Source: Macrosoma leucophasiata (Eukaryota > Arthropoda > Insecta > Lepidoptera > Hedylidae). Taken from it: a stretch of DNA of 64,000 nucleotides. Made by a program: the position numbers and the translations under genes. Location of the stretch: contig JAWQUS010000008.1 in assembly GCA_036365455.1 (NCBI GenBank), positions 11,329,501 through 11,393,500 of the forward strand. Reading direction: 5' to 3'. Shown in pieces: positions 46,090 through 55,675 of this stretch (position 1 is its first letter; every line of letters begins with the position of its first letter). The notes beneath the pieces are model-generated. The model made no database searches, was not told the origin of the DNA, and worked only from the letters and a program-made list of their open reading frames with translations.

Positions 46090-46861
46090 TGATTGAGTGT
46101 GACCGCATGATCGCAATCGAGACATTTGACATTTGATACATTTGAATCCAAGAAGCTTTTTACCTTCAAGCTTCTTGTTTAAATCTGAATCAGTTAGCGA
46201 AGCGAGAAAACGAGATAACAATACAATATTAATACACCCATAACGCTTACACTAAGACCGTACCTTCAAGTCCTTCAATAGGCTGCGATAAACTATGGCC
46301 TATTTATTATATTGCGTGTTTTTGTGACGTTCTTAAACATCCTACCGAGGTAAGTAGGCGATGGATACGGTAATTATGTCAGTTCTTGTCACTTCCTAGC
46401 GTAGGTATACTACACTGCGGATTACTGCGTGATCTATTTGTGTGAGTAGATAACTTCTGTGTGTGTTCAAATATAAATTCCCACGCTCGCAGACTGCCCT
46501 CTTAAATAAGAATACAAAATATCGTTTTACTGTTTGCTTTCACACTGGCAATAAGCTTAACAGCAATGCCATAAGGCCATAACTAAAAAAAAATAAACAA
46601 AAATGGCGGCGTAAGAAATATAAATTTAGGTAGGTAGGTACCATAAATACAAGAAATATTTAGTATTTTCATTGACAAAGAATAAATAGTTTTAATGATT
46701 AAAATTTAATGTTTCGTTATTTATGATATGACTAAATGTTTAAACTGATTTCAAGATACAGTAGTGGAATTAGGTGAGTGGGATATTTTGAATTATTCAT
46801 CTGAGATTTAGTTTTTTTTTTATTTTATAAACATATTACGATGTTATTCTTAACAGGAAAC
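46090..46861 (+). other. upstream region of the unknown gene
   Basis: Two strong donor-like sites (CGAG/GTAAGT at 46349/46350 and TTAG/GTGAGT near 46774) and an acceptor TTCTTAACAG (ending 46856) suggest a 5' UTR intron before the start codon. Promoter elements are not clear. Confidence 0.4.
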
Positions 46862-47365
46862 ATGGCAAACCCTAATCGTTTTTGTTATGACGACGAGACT
46901 GGCGAAATTCTCGCATACTTGATCAATGACGAAACTGGTGAAGCATTCTTCGAAAACACATTCCCTTCAAAATGTCTCGAGACCAAACTGAAAAGAAGAC
47001 GAAAGTCTATAAAGTTTCCAAGTGGACGTCTCGCAAGAACGAAGAAATTTCAAACATTGAAAGCTAATATTATAGCAGGATCCAATAAAACAAGTCATTG
47101 GATGTTTTTAATGATACCAACATTGATGTTCTTCCCCAACATTTTTTGTGTCATGTTAATGTTACTTGAAATATATTTACATTTTAGGTGTCATAAAAAA
47201 AATAAAACACTAAATGATCCAAACCTGTACTATCGCAGTCCATTTCACATGATAACAAGCACTTTTTGTGGAGTATGTCGTGATTGTGACATGGCTTCAA
47301 AAATAGGTCAGCTTCAGGATAAAAGACGATATCATTATGATTATATCCGAGGAATGGCAATTTGA
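46862..47365 (+). CDS. unrecognised 167-residue protein with one likely membrane segment
   Basis: I do not recognise this protein. The start is the Met (MANPNRFC) five bases after a splice acceptor, in context AAACATGG. An upstream in-frame Met at 46841 would lie in the presumed intron. Visible features: a repeated DDETGE/NDETGE motif in the first 35 residues, a basic patch (KLKRRRKS), a hydrophobic stretch of about 29 residues near 85-113 starting WMFLMIPTLM, and a C-terminal Cys cluster (CGVCRDC). The frame is open for 168 codons in AT-rich DNA and its codon use looks coding. It could be a small membrane protein or the only coding exon of a host gene. A transposon origin is not indicated. 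Confidence 0.55.
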   Translation: MANPNRFCYDDETGEILAYLINDETGEAFFENTFPSKCLETKLKRRRKSIKFPSGRLARTKKFQTLKANIIAGSNKTSHWMFLMIPTLMFFPNIFCVMLMLLEIYLHFRCHKKNKTLNDPNLYYRSPFHMITSTFCGVCRDCDMASKIGQLQDKRRYHYDYIRGMAI

Positions 47366-47817
47366 TATTCACTGTTATTAAATAGGAATGTCTTTTATGG
47401 AATGAACACTACATTTGAAATATTTCATAGATAAATGAAGAGTTAATATATTGTAGCTGTATTTTAAAATTTTAGCAACAAGTTCAAAATGTGCATGTCT
47501 ATCATGATAAAAATTATTCTTTATATGACACCTATGTCAAGAATACATACCTATTCTGCAAGAGCACCATAGATTTATTATCTACTTCATATAAATCTAT
47601 GAAGAGCACACTCGATGATTTGAGTATGTTTGTGACAACTTTTATACTTAGCATATTATGTTTGGCACCACATAAATTTAATGTTGCACCAAATCTCAGG
47701 CAATTCAGTATATGAGAAGTTAACCTTGTGGGCACTTCTGGACAAGTAGGATATCTCTATTTATGAAACAACATGACTGCTTTTGAGTGTTAACAATGGC
47801 CAACATAACAGGGGGTC
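47366..47817. other. 3' flank of the unknown gene
   Basis: Contains the hairpin CATAGATTTA ... TAAATCTATG at 47568-47601, shared with 34971-35000. No gene was recognised. Confidence 0.4.
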
Positions 47818-47984
47818 GACTGCCTAACCAATGCATTTGATTATGATGCCAACCTGTCAGGCTTGTACTGCATAACTACTTGTAAATGTTTTCATCTCCA
47901 GATACATACTTTAGAGGAAAATGTTTGAAGAAACTGACAAGACCACATCATATTCGAAAGCATTAGGTTGTCTATGGGTAAATG
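47818..47984. mobile_element. MITE family M2, copy 2
   Basis: Outer GACTGCCTAACCAATGC at the left, then TTTGATTATGATGCC. The right arm GAAACTGACAAGACC ... AAAGCATTAGG is the complement. Same family as 38870-39051. The two copies lie on either side of the THAP transposase gene. Confidence 0.65.
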
Positions 47985-48964
47985 TGATACAGTTGTTGTA
48001 GGAATAGCACTAGACAACAATGAGGTCAATATATAAAGTAGACACCGGGAAAACTACAACCATGCTACCAAGGTGAATGTTCTGTGTAGTGATTTAGTAC
48101 CTGTAAGCCAATCTAGCATTGGCTTACAGGTCAATCAATAAAATTGTTAAACAGCACCAAAAGTTAGTGATGTAAAGATGCAATTTATATGAAGGCTTCG
48201 TATCTAGGCAGCATCAATGGTATATAATATAGAAATATAATAATATATAATATTATATTTCTTTTTCTTTATATATACCTACTATCACATCAGAGCCAGG
48301 ATAACTAAACATAATAATATGAATTGTATCTATAACTATTTGTTGCACATAAAGAAATTTAAGTAAAAAAATAAATCTCGAATACAATACTTATAAAAAT
48401 CTGACAAGTATCTCCAAAATTTTGAAGACCACTTACACCTATGACAGAAAAATTTTAAAGAAGCATTAAAAAAGTATAATAATAATCATGCAAACAGCAG
48501 ACAAAAGTTGCTTATTTGGGTCATGTAATGCAACATAGACAGATAGCAACTGTTGCAACCATGTTGCAACTAATTATCGACAGAGTGACTGGAAAAAGAT
48601 CAGTTTGCTCTAGAAAAAAGTTTTCCGAACTGAGCCAACCATCACTAATTATTATTGGAGAAGTTCTACAAGAAAAAAGCCTTCAATTTATGACTTCCTT
48701 ATATTTGCTTATTTTTCTCGCTAACTGGTACCGAGGTTGAATGACTTTGTGGTGACTGGTAATAACGGCGAGGAATTAGAACGCTTTCTAAATTGAAACT
48801 ATAATTAAGACTCCTTAAATTTCATCTAATAATAATATTAAAGATAAAATGATACTTTTGATGATGAATTGTATCAGTCTTAATTTATAGTGAAATATCG
48901 AACTGGCATACAAAAAGTTCGTAATATCGTGACATCGATGTGCCTATTGTAAATGCGTATTTTA
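47985..48964. other. intergenic with one perfect short hairpin
   Basis: ACCTGTAAGCCAAT (48099-48112) and its exact complement (48118-48131) form a hairpin with loop CTAGC. Otherwise AT-rich, without coding signal. Confidence 0.5.
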
Positions 48965-49110
48965 GCCTGGATTGCCCCACGATATTTGTTGCAGTTAAAG
49001 TAATTGTAACATCCTTTTCTAACTTAAACAGATTGCTTTAAGTTGTTTAAGTTAGAAAAGGATGTGCAATGTTACAATAACTTTAACAAATATCGTAATG
49101 CAACCCAGGC
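48965..49110. mobile_element. small foldback MITE
   Basis: A 146-bp near-palindrome from GCCTGGATTGCC to the complement of GCCTGGGTTGCA. The inner arms TAACATCCTTTTCTAACTTAA and complement (with one extra GC) flank a 15-base centre. The flanks TTA on both sides may be the target duplication. Confidence 0.75.
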
Positions 49111-50151
49111 TTAAAGTTTAACATTAACTTTAATAAATATATTGGTGGAACCGAACCTAAGTTTAATAGATGATGATTAACCACGATAAGGAATACTAAA
49201 ACGATAAACCTTTTCTAAAATTGTACAACGAATTTAAGGTCGACAGAAGGCAGACACATTACATTTACAAATTAATTAGTGACAAAGCCTATAACGATAT
49301 TTACCTATCTCAGCCAAGTTGAGTGCAAAATTCTTGTCCACCTTTTAAATAAATAAATAAGGATTAGGTTCGGCTATTGGCCTCTCTATATATCCACATA
49401 ATTGAAAATTCAAGCGATACAGAAAAAACACAAAAGTAGTTCTTACTACGCTAAGTTTATGATTAAACTAGCGGTCTGGCTTCGCGCTGGTGCAATGTTA
49501 TCTACCCTATTCTATTCGCTTTAGCCTTCCTCGATAAATGGGCTATCTAACACTGAAAGAATTTTTCAAATCGTACCAGCAGTTCCTGAGATTAAGGCGT
49601 TCAAGCAAACAAACTATAATATTAGTATAGATTGGGCAGTAATATCAACGTGCCTAATGCATAATACGTCATCATCGTATCGTCACGTGGCCGCTAGTAT
49701 TCGGTGTATGGTGGTTGTCGGTGCAGGTGAAATATATATACATATTTTTGTTTTTTTAATTTTGTGATTTAATAAATTTTATCTTTTTTAACCTATTATT
49801 CTTTTATTTAAAATCGAGCCTCTTCCCGACGCCCGAGGAGCGGCGCTAGGAATCTTCCGAAACAGAAATATTCTACCAGCGACAGGAAGTCTACAACTCA
49901 GCGTAGCGGTAGAGGTCTGTAGCCATTAGATTACTATGAGTCATTATTTGGTACCAACTAAAAATGATAAAGAACTCCGTTAATAAATAGCTAAACATCA
50001 TAAATTTAAAAAAATGGAACCATAGTATTTTGCAATATACCGCCTTCACCCATAAAAACTCAAATTCATTAAGGTTGTCACGTTTTTGGTTTTGATTTAC
50101 GTTGTTTGTGACGCGTCAGTTTACGTTGAACATATAAAAATCCTAAAAACA
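49111..50151. other. intergenic with a copy of repeat family B
   Basis: At about 49476-49640, on the minus strand, is a worn repeat with GTTTGCTTGAACGCC, TTCAGTGTTAGATAGCCC and TTTATCGAGGAAGGC, the same family as the arms around the minisatellite at 52360-52980. No gene was recognised. Confidence 0.5.
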
Positions 50152-50262
50152 TCACGTCTGTAATCCCCGAAGGAGTAGGCAGAGGTAAATGCATTCATGC
50201 AAACATCCTCGATTCGCTGGTCACATTTTGGCCCATGTAACAGGCGGCGAGCCTGTTGACAT
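50152..50262 (-). mobile_element. SINE-like repeat, body only
   Basis: Matches the body of the repeat at 922-1189 (TCCCCGAAGGAGTAGGCAGA, CACATTTTGGCCCATG, GCGAGCCTGTTGA). The tRNA-like head is not visible. Confidence 0.65.
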
Positions 50263-50964
50263 CTCAGGGCACATTACCAAACTTCGAGGTATTGGGAAGT
50301 GGAAGCCCCCAGAAAACGGAAACATCTATCACTAAAAATCATCTCTCAACTATTAATATCACAACCTATGAACAGATTTTCCTGAAATCTGTCAATCTAC
50401 CAACCTACCAATTTAACAGTCTATCATCAATCTTCCAGTATTCCAGTACTATTATAATGTACCGAACCTAATATTCTTCCATACGCTTTTAACTCCCATT
50501 CAATATAATCCAAATATCAAATACCTACATACAAACAAAAAAAATACATTTAGAGTTTTACTTTAAAGATTTTTTCGTTTTAAGTGAAGTAAGTATGTAC
50601 ATAAAGTGTAAAATATTTTAACAGACATTACCGATGCAATTGAATGAATGATGTATGAATCGCGAAGAGGTTGTTAAATGAAAATAAGAATAAATATTAA
50701 AGTTAACATCAAATTTTTCAATATCTTCTTTCCAAAAACTTAGTGAAAGTTTGAAATCTCGCACCCCTTATCGTTCAGTACCATAAGCAACGCGGGCCAC
50801 CGGTCGCGGCGGACCGGAGGGGAGTAGCCATACGCAGGCTTTCCCCTCTGTCAAAGTACAAGATTAAATGCTTTAAAAAATCCTGTGCGTATAATAAAAC
50901 TAGTTGCAGCTGGACTGCTCATTAGACTAAATCTAGTTGTGCGACTGAACGGACGTCCAAAAAA
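50263..50964. other. intergenic, nothing recognised
   Basis: A GC-rich patch lies at 50785-50860 (cgggccaccggtcgcggcgg). No coding signal. Confidence 0.4.
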
Positions 50965-51036
50965 ATGCTGATTTGCTGTGTTATTTACTGTAAAAAGAGA
51001 TATAACACATCAAGCTTAAGGTATAAAATGCCATAA
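50965..51036 (+). pseudogene. possible first exon or remnant of a THAP zinc finger
   Basis: A 23-codon frame reads MLICCVIYCKKRYN and ends RYKMP before TAA. The CC-x3-C-KKR and terminal aromatic-x-x-P pattern resembles the start of a THAP domain (C-x(2-4)-C ... FP). Too short to be certain; there is no matching second exon in the next few hundred bases. Confidence 0.25.
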
Positions 51037-51464
51037 TATCGGTCGTGTTGTTTCGGACTGATATAAACAAAACAGTCGGGCGCAATGTTTGGTATGCTTT
51101 ATACGATACGGGGATCGGTCGAGCGACTGATCCGAGTTCGTTTCCGAGAAGCCGCTGTCGCCGGTGCCGCTTATCGATAGTGTTGTTGTCGGTTTGTGGA
51201 TAGTTATCGATAAATATTGCAAAAGAGTCTTATATACAGAGACATTTTTGAGATTACATTTTCTTATTAATATATTATGTTGTAGTTGTATTCGCCACAA
51301 GCTATTAGTTACCACTAGGCCACCGTTATTAGTTATTACTATTCGCTCATTTATTCTTGTTCTTATTAAGTATTTTTTAACATAGTAGTTATAAAAAAAC
51401 AAATACATATAAAAAAATAAAATTATTACTTTTATAATATTGTGGGTTTTATTTTGATACTAGC

Positions 51465-51602
51465 TGTGCCCGCGACTTCGTTCGCGTGGAAAAGTGACTT
51501 TGGGCAGCCTTATGGATATAAATTTTGGATCATAAGCACTTTTGGTTAGTTAAAACAATTTGGTTTACATGATATGTTCTTAGGTTTTCGCGAGCTACAC
51601 TC
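51465..51602 (+). repeat. degenerate lepidopteran interspersed repeat, 5' part
   Basis: Begins CTAGCTGTGCCCGCGACTTC and continues GTTCGCGTGG; same family as 20350-20545. Confidence 0.55.
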
Positions 51603-52230
51603 ATTGAAATAAAACTATTTTTACGGATTTATCTCGCGTATATTAAACTAAAATGATTTTTAAAATCAACCCGACGTTTCGGTCGCTTTTCAGCTTCCGT
51701 GGTCCCGGGCAGACTGAGGTGACATTTGTCTGACAGAAGTTTGAAAAAATTATATGTAGCTACCTCCATCGATTTCGTAAACGCCTTGCGTAGCGTTCAG
51801 GATTAACACAATAATTACTTATGGTATCTTGAGGTCTTACAGACTGCTGCGGCTGGGATTTAATCTTGCTAAGTATGGGATCCCATGATGTTGATAATCG
51901 CCATCCATCTTCTCTATTGAAATTTGGGTGTTTTTTAATTTCAATAGCCTCGCGTACCATTCGTGGAATGGGTTTGTGTTCTCTAGCGAGTATTTGAATT
52001 TTATCAAACCGGATGTAATGGTTTGGCTTATCCGCTATGTGTTCACAGACTGCAGACCTCCCTGTTCTTCGGTTTTTGACATCAGCAATGTGCTCTTTAA
52101 CGCGGGTGGATACAGCTCTCTTCGTTTGACCAACGGAAGCTGAAAAGCGACCGAAACGTCGGGTTGATTTTAAAAATCATTTTAGTTTAATATACGCGAG
52201 ATAAATCCGTAAAAATAGTTTTATTTCAAT
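51603..52230 (-). mobile_element. Penelope-like element fragment with perfect inverted ends
   Basis: 51603-51700 and 52133-52230 are 98-bp exact reverse complements (ATTGAAATAAAACTATTT ... TTCAGCTTCCGT). Between them, on the minus strand, is the GIY-YIG endonuclease end of a Penelope-like polyprotein. The reverse transcriptase part is missing. A relative with a much shorter inverted flank is at 18656-18901. Confidence 0.85.
51760..52143 (-). pseudogene. GIY-YIG endonuclease C-terminus of a Penelope-like element
   Basis: The minus strand is open from 52143 without a stop: SVGQTKRAVSTRVKEHIADV, CEHIADKPNHYIRFD, ILAREH, MVREAIEIKKHPNFNREDGW. The VGQT..R.KEH, AV.EH, R..EA.EI and NFNRE.G.. spacing is the C-terminal half of the GIY-YIG domain found in Penelope-like elements. 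The GIY and YIG strands themselves and the reverse transcriptase are absent, so it is a fragment. It ends near 51763. Confidence 0.82.
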
Positions 52231-52359
52231 TTGGTTTACGTTAATGCTTCTCTCTACATGATATTGTATAGACGCATTGATGGCCATCGGAGATGAAAGC
52301 ACATAGGCTGCTAGTCACATGCGAACACATGACAGAGTCACATGTAACTGACCGAGCGA

Positions 52360-52980
52360 AAATCTAAACTTATATTATAAAGCTGAAGAGTTTGTTAGTT
52401 TGTTTGAACGCGCTACTCTCAGAAACTAGTGTTCCGATTTAAAAAATTTATCGAGGAAGGCTTAAGGCTATATATCATCACGCTAAGACGAATAGGAGCG
52501 GAGCGCCATGAACCACCAACGCCACTAACGCCACCAAAGCCGCCAACACTACTAACGCCAACAACACCATCAACGCCACCAACATTATCAACCACCAACG
52601 CCTCCAACGCCAATAACGCCACCACCACCACCATCACCACCGTCACCACAACCGCCACCACCATCACCATCACCGCCTTTACCAATGCCACCAACGCAAT
52701 AAACGCCACCAACTCCATTAACGCCACCACCACCACCACTTCCACCAACGCTATCAATGCCAGCCACTAACGCCACCAACGCCACTAATACCACCAACGC
52801 TGCCAACGCCACCAACAACCACAAACACAATGCAACGCAACAACTAACGATTTTTGTGTAACTTTCACCATTTACGCACGCAAGGAAAGCTCAAAATTTA
52901 ATGCTCCTCTCTTATTCATCTTAGCGTGATGTTTATAACCTTCCTCGATAAATTGAATATATTACACTAAAATAATTTCA
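52360..52980 (+). repeat. repeat family B arms enclosing an ACC/AACGCC minisatellite
   Basis: The left arm TTATCGAGGAAGGCTTAAGG ... CACGCTAAGACGAATAGGAG and the right arm ATTCATCTTAGCGTGATG ... CCTTCCTCGATAAA are inverted to each other. Between them 52508-52825 is a degenerate array of 9- to 12-base units such as AACGCCACC and ACCACCAACGCC. Long open frames here only reflect the threefold period. Confidence 0.75.
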
Positions 52981-53004
52981 AAAATCGATTTAGTCTTTTC
53001 ATTT

Positions 53005-53260
53005 GTGGTAGAGCTCCAGTGACGGAGCTCGTGGGCGTAGGCACCACCGCATTACCTAATATACTTGCCGCTAAATGGTAGTGTCCAGCACTATCGTGTT
53101 CCGGTCAGGTGGTAATGTACGGCCCTGTAATTACCATCACAGAGGCATAGCGTGGCAACGCATCTGAATTTTGACCTCTGGTCATTGTGTGGGTGTCTAT
53201 AGGCTGCAGTCATCACTTAACATCAATGTGAACTGCATGCTAGTTTGCCACTTTTATTAA
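53005..53260 (+). repeat. interspersed repeat family A
   Basis: About 256 bp, closely matching 7888-8157, with a small internal deletion around the 'ggcataacacctta' word. Confidence 0.75.
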
Positions 53261-53395
53261 GTACATAAAAAAGTAGTTCCTGAGATGTTATTTTAAAACT
53301 ACGATATCTCCCAAGATATTGATTTGAATCGAATGAAGTACAGGGCATTTCCGTTTTAAATTAAATACTTGTGAAGGTAAGGTACCTTACATATA

Positions 53396-54664
53396 AGGTT
53401 GGGGAAAAAGTTTCTTCGCATTTTTTAAGATAATTCAAAACATTTTTTAAAATAGTTTATTTAAATTTAACTAAAGTATGTATGTTCGATAACCTTTTGC
53501 CATCTTGTAGGTAGGGACATGATCCCATTGCTATAAAAATTTTGGGACTTCTCATCAAAATACCGCGACAAGTGGATTTGGCAGTCCTCTTGTGATGTTA
53601 ACCTAACATTGCATAAAGAATTCTGAAGAGACCGAAACAGGTGGAAATCTGAAGGTGCAAAGTCAGGACTATACGGCGGATGCATTAACACCTCCCAGCC
53701 AAACTCTCTCAATTTTTGCTGAGTGGCTATAGATGTGTGAGGTCTAGCGTTATCATGATGAAACATCACACCCCTTCTGTTGATCAATTCCGGCCGCTTT
53801 CTCTCAACTTCTTGCTTCAATCTCATCAGTTGTTCGCAGTAGAGTTCAGAATCGATAGTCCTGCCTGGTGGTAATAGCTCATAATGAATAATGCCCTTCC
53901 AATCCCACCACTCACACAACATCACCTTATTGCGAGTTAACCCGGGTTTCGCCACAGTCTGTGAAGCCTGACCGGCCTTTGACCACGACCTTTTTCGCAC
54001 GTTCTTGTCGTACGTGATCCACTTTTCATCACCAGTTATCAGCTTCTTCAAAAATGATTCGGTTTTATTACGTCTTAATAAAGAATCACAAATGAGTACA
54101 CGGTTCATTAGGTTTCTTTCAGTGAGCTCGTGAGGTACCCAAATATCGAGCTTTTTTTTTGTACCCGCTTTTTTCAAATGCGCCAATACTGTTTTGTGAT
54201 CAATTCTCAGTTCTTCAGCTACGTCGTAACCTACTGATATGTCGATCTTGCTCCACTTTTTCAAAAATGGCATCCATTTTATCCGTAATAGGGCGACCAG
54301 AGCGAGGTGCATCTTTGACATCAAAATTTCCGGATTGAAAACGCTTAAACCAAATTTGTGCTACTCTCACAGACACTGCGCTAGGTCCATAAACATCGCA
54401 AATTTTTTTCGCTGCTTGCGTTGCATTTTTACCTTTTTTGTTGTAAAATTTTAAAATGTATTGAATTTCTTCATTAGATTCACTCATCTTGACAGTACGA
54501 AAAACAAATAAAAATCACACATTTGCCTAATTTGAATTTGGAATTATGTTCTTTAAAATTCTAACTTTCAATGATACCAAAACCAGCCAGATACAAATAC
54601 TACAGCCAAAGAGATTTTATTACAAGTTCATACATATAATGTGAAAAGACTTTTTCCCAAAACC
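53396..54664 (-). mobile_element. mariner element, copy 2, full length
   Basis: A 1269-bp element with terminal inverted repeats AGGTTGGGGAAAAAGTTTC at the left and the complement of GGTTTTGGGAAAAAGTC at the right, with TA next to each end as expected for mariner insertion. The transposase frame is broken once. Confidence 0.92.
53467..54487 (-). pseudogene. mariner transposase, DD34D, one frameshift
   Basis: Starts MSESNEEIQY at 54487. Compared with copy 1, four extra bases near 54230 (the region reading GTAACCTACTGAT) shift the frame after DRHIS. The second block runs to 53467 with both halves of the catalytic core: Asp in LITGDEKW, Asp in HHDNARPHT, and Asp in SPDFAPSD, the last two separated by exactly 34 residues. 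The C-terminus reads MSLPTRWQKVIE. Apart from the 4-base insertion I saw no stop or missing catalytic residue. The total frame would be near the family's 340-350 residues. Confidence 0.92.
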
Positions 54665-54675
54665 TATTATTTATT

Positions 54676-55145
54676 TTGATAAGGATTAATGTCATGTTTA
54701 TAAAAACACCTTCGCAAATAATGGAACTTCTTTATATTACCAAGTACTCGAGTACTCGAGTATATTACCAAGATCAAGTGTGGCTTGGTTCTCAACTAGA
54801 CCCTACAGACTGGGGTTGGAAGTTGGTCAACAATATATTAGAGCCAGTTCAATCTTTACTTCCACCTGCGCCGGAAAAACTGCTGAACACTGTTTCATGC
54901 AACTGAAAAAAGGGATGCAGTGCTAAATGTGGTTGCAAAAAAGTCGGACTGTTTTGTTCTTTGGCATGCACAAATTGTCAAGGCCGGTCGTGCTCTAATA
55001 TTGAATCACAAACAATTCGCTTGATTCCGATGAAGTATCGTGCGATACATCGCTATTGACGCAATTGACTTGCATCCAAAATGAAGATGAAGAAGAAGCA
55101 GGGGAAGAAGAACAAGAATTTGAAACTTACGAATCAGACGAATGA
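54676..55145 (+). pseudogene. CXC-type cysteine-rich transposon-linked protein, fragment
   Basis: Reads VWLGSQLDPTDWGWKL, LPPAPEKLLNTVSCN, then TGA at 54904-54906, then in the same frame KKGCSAKCGCKKVGLFCS and CTNCQGRSCSN, and later an acidic run. The stop stands where a Cys (TGT) would complete the first CxC, so a single base change explains it; a further TGA-type break occurs near 55060. The tail is recognisable as one found in many insect genomes next to mobile elements, but I cannot name the family with confidence. Confidence 0.55.
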
Positions 55146-55675
55146 ACTTCAAAACTTTTTTTTAATTTACATGGCTTTAATCTTTTCCAATCTTTGAAAA
55201 TTCCCGTTATTTTGCAATAGTTTTACATTAAACAGGATCACAACTGACCCGTGGAGTAGACACTACTGAGAAAACCACATTAAAAAAAAAAACGCGCTAA
55301 GTACACTACCTCATAGATGGCGTGGAAATGTGTGCATAATAAGACGATAACAACTTTTATAACTTTTTGAATCGTTATATCTCAGAAATGGCGGCTCGTA
55401 TGAAAAAAAAGCATTGATACATTTTTTATAGATAATTTTATGATCTACAATGTCTGGGGTACTTTTATGATAAAATCGCGAAAAACTCGTTTTTTTACCT
55501 TTGACCTTGAATATATTTTTTCCATACACGGGAATGATGGGGAACTTCTAGACATTGTTTATAATTATGATTTGAACAATTTCACTGAAATTCAGCCTGT
55601 TGGGACTTTATGTAACTTCACTCTCATTTTTTATACCTCTATGTTCGATGGTAGGTACGTATCTTATATTCCAGC
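55146..55675. other. intergenic, nothing recognised
   Basis: AT-rich. An open frame at 55440-55712 has no recognisable motif and ends in the Ser run of the next repeat. Confidence 0.4.

Noticed and set aside
48516..48740. 74-codon open frame near 48.6 kb
   Set aside because: No recognisable motif or splice context; nothing indicates coding.
52429..52770. Long open frames on both strands rich in Thr, Asn, Val and Gly
   Set aside because: They arise from the threefold period of the minisatellite.
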